This document shows positions 1 through 9,848 of a stretch of DNA of 64,000 bases, piece by piece. The notes below the pieces were generated by a model. The model did no database searches, was not told where the DNA came from, and was given only the letters and a program-made list of their open reading frames with translations. A program made the translations under genes and the position numbers. The stretch covers positions 53,967 through 117,966 of the forward strand of contig CANTFL010000679.1 in assembly GCA_947650285.1 (NCBI GenBank). Direction: 5' to 3'. Source of the DNA: Hyaloperonospora brassicae (lineage: Eukaryota; Oomycota; Peronosporomycetes; Peronosporales; Peronosporaceae). Position 1 is the first letter of the stretch, and the number at the start of each line of letters is the position of its first letter.

Positions 1-2040
1 GAGGTGTCGGTCTCGTCGATGTTGGCATGCGATATCGCTTCGTCTACAGTCAGTTGTGCATCCGGCGCTCACTCTCGTGGTACACGGGTGGGCTGAACGT
101 CAATGATGGCAGCCCACCTATATTAAACCTGAACATATTATATTTTGGCGGCGCCGTGCTGAAGGAACATGACTTCTGGATGAGCGTTTGGTGAAGACTA
201 AATTTTTCGTTATTTCGAAAGGTACACCATAGATCACTTGGAAAGATATCCGAAGAATACGACCGTCCCTTCTGACCAGATCTCAGACTCTGTTTCGGCT
301 GAGGAGCAATAGCTGTCTTCTATGGACTTGGATTACCCAAGATATGTCGTGCCCCTCGCCTGAGTGTGCGATGGCTATTTCATCAATGACGAGCCATATA
401 CATTGGACCTGCTTTCGTGGGCATCCCTACTGATAGTTTCTACTTGATCGATGGCGATGACTTGGATCTTTCACAGAAGCGGACTTACACGTCTGGATGT
501 TTTGCATGGACATCCCGGGGATCTCTCAACATGCCTAAGATGTTGTTCGACAGGATCTCGACCCAAGCGCTGATACTTCATAGCTCAGGCTGCGGCCTTC
601 TCAGTAGCTCGCGATCTGTGGCGTTTTGCTGTATCTACTACACTCCATTTAATCTAAGTCGATTTTTTTGACGCATGGAAGACTTGTCCTTGAAGCAGAA
701 TGTACATACAGTCAGAGTCAATACCCTGTTTCGATGGTTGGTTCGCCGTTTTCGGGAGTCAACGCACCAGCCTGACAAAGGGGAAGACGGGCCTTTTTTT
801 TGCACAAGTGTGGTCAGCATTGGCCGATAATTTCCTCTGCTCCGATGAATCTCCGTCACTGCACATTCTGCCTCACGAACGGTACCCCTGAAATGCTGTA
901 CCTCCTGTTTTTTAACGGAACTTCTCGCGGGAATACAGATCCTAGAGGAGCTGTATTTGTTATTGTCCAGCTCTTCACTCAGACGCACTCTGCTTGCGGC
1001 CTGTGGGCATCGAGCATGGCGTATGGCTCCTTTGATACCACTAACACTGTTGCGGAATAAAAGAGTCTCGTTTACGGTCATCGACAAGCAAAAACAATCG
1101 TCTCTTCACGGCTGCATGTAGTTGGAGACAGTTCACTAGTGATTTCTCAACTACGAAGTCTGCACCCTCCGCGCAGACCACGTTTTGTGCGATAATTTTT
1201 TGAGAAGTTCGCGCCTTCTCAAAAGATGTCGATGGGCCAGCTGTAGACACCATTATCGCAAATTAAACAAAATGGCGGAATGATTGGCGAATATCGCTAT
1301 GAACACAGGAACTGCTCTTCAACTGTATACTCCCACCGACCATGAACTGTCAAGGAGGCTACGGCTTTTTTCGACAATGATGTCAGCCAATGGTTGGTTG
1401 TCTCTCACACCGACCAACGTGTAATCCAAGGCCCCGCGCTTACACCAAGAAAACTGATCATCTCTAGACACTAGCCTGCTCGCAGACGCTCTGCTGTACG
1501 CGGCCTAGTGTTGCCAAGTTTATCAAGTAGTCGTCGCTGCAGTGACTTAATTTCCCTGCGACAGGATATAGTGGCGTCGTACGTGTACCTAAATATACCT
1601 CACCTTCTCACCTCCAAGAATCACAGTGGCTCCTCCACCAAAACTTATCCTGTAGGTTACGTTATATAAATTGCAAACATTCAATGTAATCTGCTGCAAG
1701 CCTAAGCTGAATGTGTCGTACGAAAATACGAATATGTTGTTGCTAACCTGCCGACTACTTATTTCACACATATTATTCAGCGATGACAACGTTGCTGATT
1801 CAAATGGATAATACGAGGAATGCGCAGCATACTATTATCTGCATCCGAATCATATCGTTATTTTCTCATAGTGGATTTTCTTTGCGGTGCTAACCTTGAG
1901 GTTTCGTCTTAGAATCATTGACAGTCACATTTGATGTAATGTCAGTGTCATGCGATGGACTCATCCGCCAGATCGAGTGAAACAAGCTGAAATCTTAGTC
2001 AGCAGATTTTAAAGTCGATTATACTTCAAAAAGCTTGCTA
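1..2040. other. No supported gene
   Basis: I see no recognisable gene here. The longest open frame is 149 codons on the minus strand (638-1087); it is unrecognised and is overlapped by competing plus-strand frames of similar quality. A plus frame in the first 200 bases reads open and could be the tail of a degenerate coding region entering from the left, but nothing in it matches a family I know. Confidence 0.6.
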
Positions 2041-2054
2041 TGGTAACACACCTT
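2041..2054. repeat. Left target-site duplication of SINE
   Basis: TGGTAACACACCTT, identical to 2367-2380. The two copies immediately bracket the SINE. Confidence 0.9.
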
Positions 2055-2366
2055 ACCGGCCCCAGTGGCCGAGTGGTAGACCACTAGAGCTGGGACCGGG
2101 AGGTACCTGGATCGATATACTGGAGGGGGGTTCGATTACAGGGCGCCGGAGATAGGCTAATAAAGTATGACGAGCAATAACCCAATGGGTGGCCGCCCTG
2201 CCAACCCGCACCGAAGGGTGTGTGATAGTTAAGTGGGCTGGAGGCCCTACTAGCCGAAAAGCTCCATAGTGTAATGAGGGGTGTGGGCCCCTGGCGAGTT
2301 CAAACCGAGCCGCGGTACTCGCAGATCACCCCCGGGAGGTCTGAGGAGTCACACGACATAAATCTT
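2055..2366 (+). mobile_element. tRNA-derived SINE, full length with target-site duplications
   Basis: A 312-bp insertion flanked by a perfect 14-bp direct repeat (TGGTAACACACCTT at 2041-2054 and 2367-2380), the hallmark of target-primed insertion. Its head resembles a tRNA of the Ser/Leu kind: a box A-like TGGCCGAGTGGT and a box B-like GGTTCGATTAC lie in the right order and spacing for an internal RNA polymerase III promoter. The body is GC-rich compared with its surroundings. There is no poly-A tail; the element ends just after ACATAAATCT. A diverged copy lies on the minus strand at 36655-36946, which shows that this is a dispersed family. It encodes no protein and would depend on a partner LINE for movement. 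The undecayed duplications suggest a fairly recent insertion. SINEs are known from Phytophthora; which named family this belongs to cannot be told here. Confidence 0.88.
2066..2139 (+). promoter_or_regulatory. Internal Pol III promoter (boxes A and B) of SINE
   Basis: Box A-like TGGCCGAGTGGT at 2066-2077 and box B-like GGTTCGATTAC at 2129-2139, about 50 bases apart, as in tRNA genes with a longer variable arm. This identifies the SINE as tRNA-derived. I do not see a complete cloverleaf, so it is not called as a tRNA gene. Confidence 0.75.
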
Positions 2367-2380
2367 TGGTAACACACCTT
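2367..2380. repeat. Right target-site duplication of SINE
   Basis: TGGTAACACACCTT, identical to 2041-2054. Confidence 0.9.
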
Positions 2381-3531
2381 TCGATACCACTGTGCATTTT
2401 CACTCCAAAAACTCACCTATCATTTCAATTCAAATGTATATTTTTATCTGTGATGCCTGTCAAATGTCTTTATCCGAGAAGTTTGTGTAGTGGGGCTTGT
2501 TTATTAAGGTTTGAGATGGGTGGGGACTCTACGTAGCGATATAGGCAGTACATTCCTTGTAAACGGATATCTCACCATGATAAAGAAATGATGCTGCTGG
2601 TTTATGTAACGAATGAGTGACATAGGGCTAGTAAACGATCATCGTATGGTCCATTGTATGATCGTCGTAGGCATACTTAGCAAAGATGTTGTGTTGAGTA
2701 CAATAGCGCTTGAGAAGTTCTGAATTTTAGCATGCGTGGTCGTCGCAAGTAGTTGTCGTGTCGCTCAATTTTTACCAGTGACCACGTTGGTAGCGTTGCT
2801 TATCGTACGAAAGGAACTGCATTATGTATCTTCACGAGTATATGGACCTATTATATCGCAACAATTTTTTTGATCGCGCTTCGGTTGATATAGGTGAATC
2901 GCACGCGTGGATGCAGTTGTATGAGTGGCTGTAGAAAAGAGCATTCCAAATCATCACTACTTACGTCCAGACTGCTGTTTGCGTGGACAGCAGCAATTGA
3001 TGGCTGTCGTAGTTAATCAATGCGGTCACGCAATATACGACAATCAGTAAGATCGCGCCTAGGATTTCTATATTAAGTGCTAATGTGGACGTGTTTATGG
3101 TGCAGCGACTTCGTGGCAAGAGATATGATAAGGCAGATATATCATCTATTAGACGCGTATCATTTCTTGGCAAATGAAATCGATACCGTTACGATGATGA
3201 GTTCGTGCTACACAATTTGAGCCTCGAACGATCTTTAATCGTTTTACAGCATCGAAACTTCACACCAGAAGGCGTATCAGTACGGGTAATGGCAACAATG
3301 CTTCACTTTGCTAGCGTGTGATCGTGATTGTCAATGCGAATGAACTAAGCAGCAGCAGCTAAACCAGGTGTATTGATAATTAGTCATTAAGGAATGTGGT
3401 GCTATCGGTGCCAAAGTCCGCTATAGGCCAAGACAGCACAACAACTTTGGCACGCCCATTCACCTTTGACACAGCTTCACGCGAGGCCAATTTCAGTACT
3501 CACTTTAGCTTGTCATGATCTGTGTTGCGCC
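2381..3531. other. No supported gene
   Basis: Only short open frames occur here (up to 70 codons). This is the 3' flank of the minus-strand secreted-protein gene that ends at 3532. I see no recognisable element. Confidence 0.6.
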
Positions 3532-4887
3532 TCATCCAAGCAACTTCTCCATTTCAGCCTTTGTGCCGTGTTCTTTTAGCGTTTCGCCGCCGAAGTTCCA
3601 GCTTTTTACCTCCTCCATGAGCTCCGTGAACGTGTTTGTGAGTGTTGCAAGATTCAAGCTATCAGCCAAAGTGCTCAGGAAATCTGTCTTTGTGCCCTCT
3701 GGCTGAGTCGAGATCGCCGTATATGGCACCCCATCATCCCGAGCAAACTTATTGGTCAGCTCTGCTTTAGCACCATCTGCGACTGCGAGACCGGTTGTCG
3801 CTTCGACTTTGGCAGCATCAACGATACCGGGTCCTGCACCCGCTTTCGTCTTGTCGTAATACGCAAAACCAAGTCCAGGACTCACTTTTGATCTCTCGCC
3901 ACTCGTGGAACTGAGCCGAGTTTTTTTTTTCACCCTAGCATCACTCACGACACCAGGTCCGGCGCTTGCTTTCACCTTGTCGTTGACCAAAGCGCCGGAT
4001 TCCGCACTCATTGTCGCTCTGTGATCTTCGGTCATCCCGGGCCCGGCACTCGCTGTCACCTTGCCGTCATCCACGAGATCGGTTTCGGCAGACACTTTCA
4101 TTTTGGCATCACCCTCGACACCGGGTCCGGCACTTGCTTTCACCTTGTCGTTGACCAAGGCAATGGGTTCAGTACCCACCGTCGCTTTGTGATCTTCGGT
4201 TACCCCGGGTCCGGCACTTGCTGTCAACTTGCCATCATCCCCGATACTGGTTCCGACAGACGCTTTCGCTGTGGTGTCGTCGTGAAGGACCTTTGCCGCA
4301 CTCGCTGTTGTTCGAACAGCATCCGAATCTGCGCTTGTTTTGAACGATTTTTTCGCTTCAGCTGCTTTGAAGCGCTCGCCAATCGTTGTGTCGCCAATCT
4401 TCGTGTTTAGGATCTTCTGTACAAACTGAGTGAGCTCGGTCTTAAGACTTGCGAAGGTCGGGGATGCCGCGAGCTTGTTCCAAAGCAGATTCGTCTTTTC
4501 CGACAGCTCGCCGATGGTTATCTTGTACTGCAGAGCAAGCTGATGAGCTAGTTCTTTCGCCTCTACCGCTGCTGCTACGGCCACGTCCGCCGTCTTCCCC
4601 ACGATGGGACGTTGCAGGAGCTTCGCCGTCGCTGGCTTCAATTCGTCAGCGATGGTAAATACACCTCTCTCCTCCTCATCGGGTTGCAGCGTATTCGAGT
4701 CCTTGAAGGTATGAGCAGTCCTTAAAAACGGTCTTGCATTTGCGTTGTGGCCGTAGCCATCCCTCGCGCGCGAGGAAAGAGGGACATCATGTTCGTCAAC
4801 AGCGTTTGGATCGATAGTACTCGAGACGACCATAGTGCTCGTTAAAAGGGCGGCCAGAGCAACTACGACGATGGACGCCGGCAGCAT
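3532..4887 (-). CDS. Secreted RXLR-like effector candidate with 28-residue repeats (451 aa)
   Basis: Seen: an intronless frame that opens with a hydrophobic signal peptide (about residues 1-22). A variant RXLR site follows (RPFLR, 52-56; R-x-x-L-R rather than R-x-L-R), then an acidic EER-type motif (DEEER, 70-74). That order and spacing is typical of oomycete RXLR host-translocated effectors. Residues about 75-190 are Ala/Lys/Glu-rich and probably helical. From about residue 193 the protein is repetitive: the SAGPG motif recurs at 224, 252, 280 and 308, exactly 28 residues apart, with a further GAGPG at 350. Adjacent repeats also pair into 56-residue blocks. The C-terminal ~60 residues are non-repetitive. 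I chose the ATG at 4887 because the signal peptide begins there. Known: RXLR effectors are secreted by oomycetes and act in host cells. Inferred: an effector-like secreted protein; the specific role is unknown. Caveats: the RXLR is non-canonical, so it could instead be an extracellular or cell-wall repeat protein. Confidence 0.72.
   Translation of the reverse strand: MLPASIVVVALAALLTSTMVVSSTIDPNAVDEHDVPLSSRARDGYGHNANARPFLRTAHTFKDSNTLQPDEEERGVFTIADELKPATAKLLQRPIVGKTADVAVAAAVEAKELAHQLALQYKITIGELSEKTNLLWNKLAASPTFASLKTELTQFVQKILNTKIGDTTIGERFKAAEAKKSFKTSADSDAVRTTASAAKVLHDDTTAKASVGTSIGDDGKLTASAGPGVTEDHKATVGTEPIALVNDKVKASAGPGVEGDAKMKVSAETDLVDDGKVTASAGPGMTEDHRATMSAESGALVNDKVKASAGPGVVSDARVKKKTRLSSTSGERSKVSPGLGFAYYDKTKAGAGPGIVDAAKVEATTGLAVADGAKAELTNKFARDDGVPYTAISTQPEGTKTDFLSTLADSLNLATLTNTFTELMEEVKSWNFGGETLKEHGTKAEMEKLLG
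3952..4308 (-). repeat. In-frame 84-bp (28-residue) tandem repeats inside the secreted protein
   Basis: Units are centred on SAGPG, with the looser pattern K-V-K/T-A-S-A-G-P-G-V followed by an acidic D or ED. Motif starts are 28 residues apart (224, 252, 280, 308), and a degenerate earlier unit begins near residue 193. Units 224 and 280 resemble each other more than their neighbours, as do 252 and 308. This suggests a two-unit (168-bp) duplication after the first one. Confidence 0.8.
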
Positions 4888-7256
4888 GCTTTGAGCAGGT
4901 AGAGTCCCGAAAACGTGGTAAGTTTGCAGATGGACGGGTAGATTGTTGGATCTAGATACGCGGTGCCGAAGCAGTGCTCGTTGCTCACGGACTGGTGTCC
5001 AACCATTAAATTCGTCAGGTGCAAGTCGCTACGAAACGAGTTCATGGACCGGCTACGTCGACATCCGGTCGTTAAATTTGCAGGTGTACGGTATCTTTCT
5101 GGCTAGGAAGCACGACGAGCGCTTTGGACCCGTCTCACGATACGAGGCGGGACATTTTTACGAGCAGTACATGATAGTTCAGCAATGAAGTGCACAAAGG
5201 TAGCAGATTACCATCATCGGGATCCTGAGAGGAGATAAAATGTTACTTTCCGTTCAGGCCTCTCCTCCACCTTCGCCAGCTAGTCAACATGGTACTGTGG
5301 GATGGACGTTCCAGAATCAAGAGCGATTTGATAATTGTTGAAGCTCGCTAGTTTTGCACCCTAAGACTTTTTAGAGCTTTCAGATGGTGAGTCAATAATA
5401 TTTTAGCTTGCCATATGGTGCACTGGATAGCACATCCCTATATCCTAGGCACAATTCAATAATATACACATGCATCACATCAATCGCTGTCGATCCGATA
5501 AGGAATGGGTATGTGCGTAACACCATCTTTTCCATTTTGTCTGACTAGAAAAACCCAAGGTAAACTCCCCACCACTTGATGAATTTCTGCGCGACAATGA
5601 AGAGAGTATTGGAATAACTGATGTTGCAGACGTGTACAATACAGGCACATATCTTGACGTTGAAATTGTACTACAGTGCTAAAACGTTTGTGACTAACGC
5701 CATAGGAATCTCTGAAATAACGACACCTTTGCTATCATAATGTAATTTGGCAACACGCGACGTAACACGTCTTCATCTCCGTACTCGTAACATGTATGTG
5801 CGAGTTGGATGGTTGCTTTTTCGAGATCACGCTAGAGCGATCGATCCAAACGCTTGCGAAGACTTAAGTAACGTGGGTAATGGCTGAGTTCAACTCCAAC
5901 GTCAGCGGCCCGCTATGCAAGACGTTGCGAGTTATACAAGACGTTGCGAGTTATACGTCCCGGCCGCGTTGTGCATCGACGTCGGCGTACGCCATTACGT
6001 TCCTGTATATTTATCATTTCATCAACAATGTATGGAATTGCATGATCTGAGCTCATGAATGCAACCACCAGCCTACGCGGGTTTATGGCCTTACCTGGTT
6101 TTCTGCGCCCGATCTGGGCTCCTTTGATATGAAATGAATCACTTGCCATCTTAACTAGCATTTTCATGTGCTGCAGAAGTGCACAACAAAAGCAACGTTA
6201 AGCAAACCTTCGCATTGCATACGCAAGTGTTATCTTACTTTCATTGTCAGGATCCATTTCGTTTCCTAATATGCAACAGCGATCAGTGGACAGACCCTTC
6301 GACAGCTGTTAGCTTCGAGATTGGTAGATTACTTGTCCAACAGCATTTGTCACTGTAAAACACGTAAGTGACTTTGTTCTTGCTCCACTGGATGTGATAC
6401 AACAACACTAGAACACTGAATTATTCTCTAATTGCAGAGGCAACGGCCGCACAATAGATGCGTGCATGAGAGGGCATTAATGCATAGCAGAAAGATGGAT
6501 GTCCACACAGCACGATTGTGTCGACAAAAAAGCAGATTGAAAGTGATAAAAACGAGCGCATGCCTGAGCTGATCGGTCTGTTACATGAGACGCCGCGATT
6601 GCACGATGACTGAAGATGGGTGACGGTAGATGTTATGTATATATGTATGACGTGAATGCAGATCGGTATATACGATGGAATGTAGTATGCTTATTGTATC
6701 AGATCACATTCTTCAGTGCTTCGAAACCGAGGTCTTGTTATATAAATTACTTCGGTATGTGCGTTTAGAGCCTCAATTGATTACAGCAAGGTCAAACGGC
6801 GAATCAACTGTAAATCGAAGAGCGCATTGGGACTGCACAGGATAGCCTGTCATCGTAACATACTCTTGCAGTGAGTCAGCGCTCGACTATAACGATACAT
6901 TCTAATCAAGAGTAACGTCCAACATAAAGAACATGTCATCGAAATTGCAGCCAACAAACTTACCATATAATGAAATCTCCGACCTCCGACACGCTCCGAC
7001 CGGGACAAAGCCAGTACGGAATTGAGTAATAGTGTGCAATTTTGTGTGCATTTTTGTGCTAGCAATGATAAGTGGACAGGGGGCTTAAAATATGATTGAT
7101 TGAAGCAAATTGATTTCCTTGTGTGCGTATTCGAAAGTTAAATATTACGTGCTGATCTGCTTCACGACATCGTGAGTTGTGCCAACGTGTCAATTTATTA
7201 CGACACGTAGACTGTGGACGAGTTGTACATGATGGGGCTTCAATGTATATGCACGT
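4888..7256. other. No supported gene; contains a 19-bp perfect duplication
   Basis: This is the 5' flank of the secreted-protein gene followed by unrecognised sequence. A perfect two-copy 19-bp tandem repeat (CAAGACGTTGCGAGTTATA) occupies 5918-5955. Open frames are short (up to 84 codons) and unrecognised. I see no clear oomycete initiator element upstream of 4887. Confidence 0.55.
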
Positions 7257-7580
7257 GCACCCGTGTCCGTGTGTACTTATACGCGCGTTATTGACTGCGC
7301 ATTGATCGTTATGTTGTATTCAATGACAGGTAAGCAGCTACATGGTGGACCACATTCCGCCCGTGTGCTACCCGGATGACCTGTTCCGGGTGCGTAAATG
7401 GTGCACAACGCGTTTGCTGCGTACATGCACCCGTGTCCATGTGTATTTATACGCGCTTTATTGACTGCGCATTGATCGTTGTGTTGTATTTAATGACAGG
7501 TAAGCAGCTACATGGTGGACTACATGCCGCCCGTGTGCTACCCGGATGACATGTTCCCCGTGCGTAAATGGTGTACATCG
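7257..7580. repeat. Tandem duplication, period 170 bp
   Basis: Segment 7257-7410 recurs at 7427-7580 with a modest number of substitutions. Landmarks shared by both are GCACCCGTGTCC, GACTGCGCATTGATCGTT, ACAGGTAAGCAGCTACATGG and GTGCTACCCGGATGAC. It lies about 240 bp past the 3' end of the Crypton pseudogene and contains no convincing open frame. Origin unknown. Confidence 0.85.
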
Positions 7581-7820
7581 TGATACGATATTGTCATGTC
7601 CAAGAACATTTTAAGCGAATTGACCTCGACGATTAAGGGTGAAATGGATTGTTGTACCATGATGTATATACGCTGTATCATGAGAATAAGGACGAGCTAA
7701 AGTGTTTCGCCGATCCTGTTAATATGTACTAGTTGTATTTCTCCTTCATTAGTGCGGAATCACTCAGCATGTATAAAATGGCGTGAAGACCATCATCTAT
7801 GGGTACTGAGGGTTGACAAT

Positions 7821-9848
7821 CTATCCGATGATGTTTGTAGTATGCGCAGGTGCTGGATCTACAATGCACCCGGCGGCTTGAAGCTGTCTGTATCGTTGGA
7901 TGTGTTTGCTTAGATGACCAGCTTTGTGTAGCTTGCGCATGGACTTAAGAACGTTTTGTGCTCCGCGGGCCTTGATGTTGTGCTCGCCAATGAACGAAAG
8001 TAACTGCATTTCAGCGACATCGCCTGATTTCAACACATCGTCTCGATACTGCGGAGACTTCTCATCAAGCACGAAGCCATCAGCAATAAACAGTTTCATG
8101 AATGCAACGACAAGTTTGGCGGTGGATTTCGTGTGCTTGCTAGAGCTATCAAACGAATCCCAGAGGCGGGGTTCCTGGGTATACCAACAAAACCATACGT
8201 CCTTCAGGTTTGTTGACGAGCTCGTTCGGCGACGTTTGGCTGGTGGTTCTTTGTCTTTACCCCCACTTCTTTCATGTAAAGATTTAGGTTGGGCTTTGTT
8301 ATAGACCTCAGCTTCAATCATCAAGACGCGAGATTCGAGCTTTTGGTTGACCTTGATTAACTGTTCAATCAATGAAGCTTGACGAAGATATATTGGATGC
8401 TTTGTGATGTCAATCGTGCTGTCTGAAGCGTTGATGGGAATCGGTGGCACATTTGTCTTCGTGTAGCAGGTTTGATGTGAAGACTAAGCTAGAAGTTCGC
8501 TGACGGGGTAACCTTGCTGGGTTACACACGCTTCCAAACGTGTGACTACAAGTCCGTCTTTCTTTAGCTGCTTCAACGATGTATAATGAATCATCAGGTA
8601 AGTGATAAGCGTTTCAATCACTCTTTCGCTTACGTTGTATTGTGTAGTATTGAGCCCTTGAGAAGCATTGAAGAGCGCTGTCTCAACAGTTTGTATTTTT
8701 GTCTGCGTACCGAAGTCGAAGACATCAAGTGATAGGATAGATACGTCGGTATCGAGGTGTCGCCCACTCAATACCCGGGCAACCTTGTGGTATTCGGAAG
8801 CCGTATTAAAAACGTACGCGAAGGCTTTGTTTGTCGCTGTCATATTCCAGGCGCCTCGGTCGAAGATCCACTGTACACACAATCCAGACCCACTTGCATG
8901 CTGCGCCCCTCCGCACCGAAAAGAGTGAGATGTCAAGCGCTCGGTTACGCCAGATTTTACAGCAACCCGATCAAGAACACGGTTGACGTAGCTGTGTACA
9001 CCGGGAGCGTCATCTGTGATGTTCTCCTTCTTAGCAGCGGTGGATAATATATCATGTGAAGACACCACAGCCTCTGGATGATCGAGCAAATCGATGAGCG
9101 AAGTTGCTGGAGCTAATATGGACTGTGAGATAGCCATTTGCGTTTAAAGTTGAGTCAACACGGATTTAGTTGGCGATGAGTGGGTCACAAGTGTGAGAGC
9201 TATGGCAAGCAGAGAACGTGTGGTGAAGTCTTCATCAGGGAATAGTGAAAGACCTTGCTTTACAGAAGTTTTAACTCAGATAAATCGGACGAAGAATATG
9301 TCGCCCGAGCCGATAGACAGGTTTGCCTTCCGCAGCATTGTAAGGTCTGATGCACGCCCAAAGAGGTACCAAAGCAAACACAACAGCGTTGCATCTTGGT
9401 AGTCAGCACTAGTATCCGCAGTTGAATACAAGTATTTTATCTTTTTCTTGATAGAAGACTTTGTGCATGCTGGGGCCTTGTTTACAAACGACCCTGACTC
9501 ACGCTTCATGCAATGGCGCTCGAGTGTCTGTCCTTTCTTGAGCAAATTCTTTTCAATTACTGCTCGATGCTGTGGGAAATGCTCCTGCAGCCAATTCTTG
9601 GCTTGTCGAAATTACTGCATGACCGAGTATCGAGCTAAGAGCTGTCCCTTTCGGCTCTCCTTGAACGCCAGATACGTGCCAAACTTGATCATCACAGCTT
9701 CTAGTGCGAGAAGTGCCCTCTCGCGCTACATGCACTGTTGCAGGTACTCCCAAGTAACCTCCTCCTGCTCGAGGAACTTTAAAAATGAGCGCGCTGCGAT
9801 CTCACGGGCACGCTTTGTGTTGGCAGGTGCTAGGTCGGTCAGACTCAT
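7821..9848 (-). pseudogene. Crypton-type tyrosine recombinase (transposase), broken by five stop codons
   Basis: Seen: one reading frame of 676 codons runs from an ATG at 9848 to a stop at 7821 without frameshift. It is interrupted by stops at codons 41 (TAG), 79 (TAA), 191 (TGA), 235 (TAA) and 455 (TAG). Tyrosine-recombinase landmarks are present: the box I arginine in FGRASDLTML (Arg165), the H-x-x-R box in LTSHSFRCGGAQHA (His308, Arg311), and a downstream FAYVFN whose Tyr345 is the likely nucleophile. The C-terminal part (about codons 548-650, beginning LKDVWFCWY, after a basic KRRR stretch at 538-541) resembles the GCR1_C-type DNA-binding domain of Crypton elements. Known: Cryptons move by a tyrosine recombinase, lack terminal inverted repeats, and occur in fungi and oomycetes. 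Inferred: a dead but fairly young copy. Some intact C-terminal pieces could still be expressed, but none joins all catalytic boxes. Element ends are not visible. Confidence 0.82.

Noticed and set aside
638..1087. 149-codon minus-strand frame as a gene
   Set aside because: No signal peptide, domain or recognisable composition, and plus-strand frames of comparable length overlap it.
2055..2145. Functional tRNA gene
   Set aside because: The tRNA-like head sits inside a 312-bp insertion with target-site duplications, and a full cloverleaf is not apparent. It is a SINE promoter.
4021..4410. 129-codon plus-strand frame with repeated GPG-like residues
   Set aside because: It mirrors the 84-bp repeats of the minus-strand secreted protein; it has no independent start context or signal peptide.
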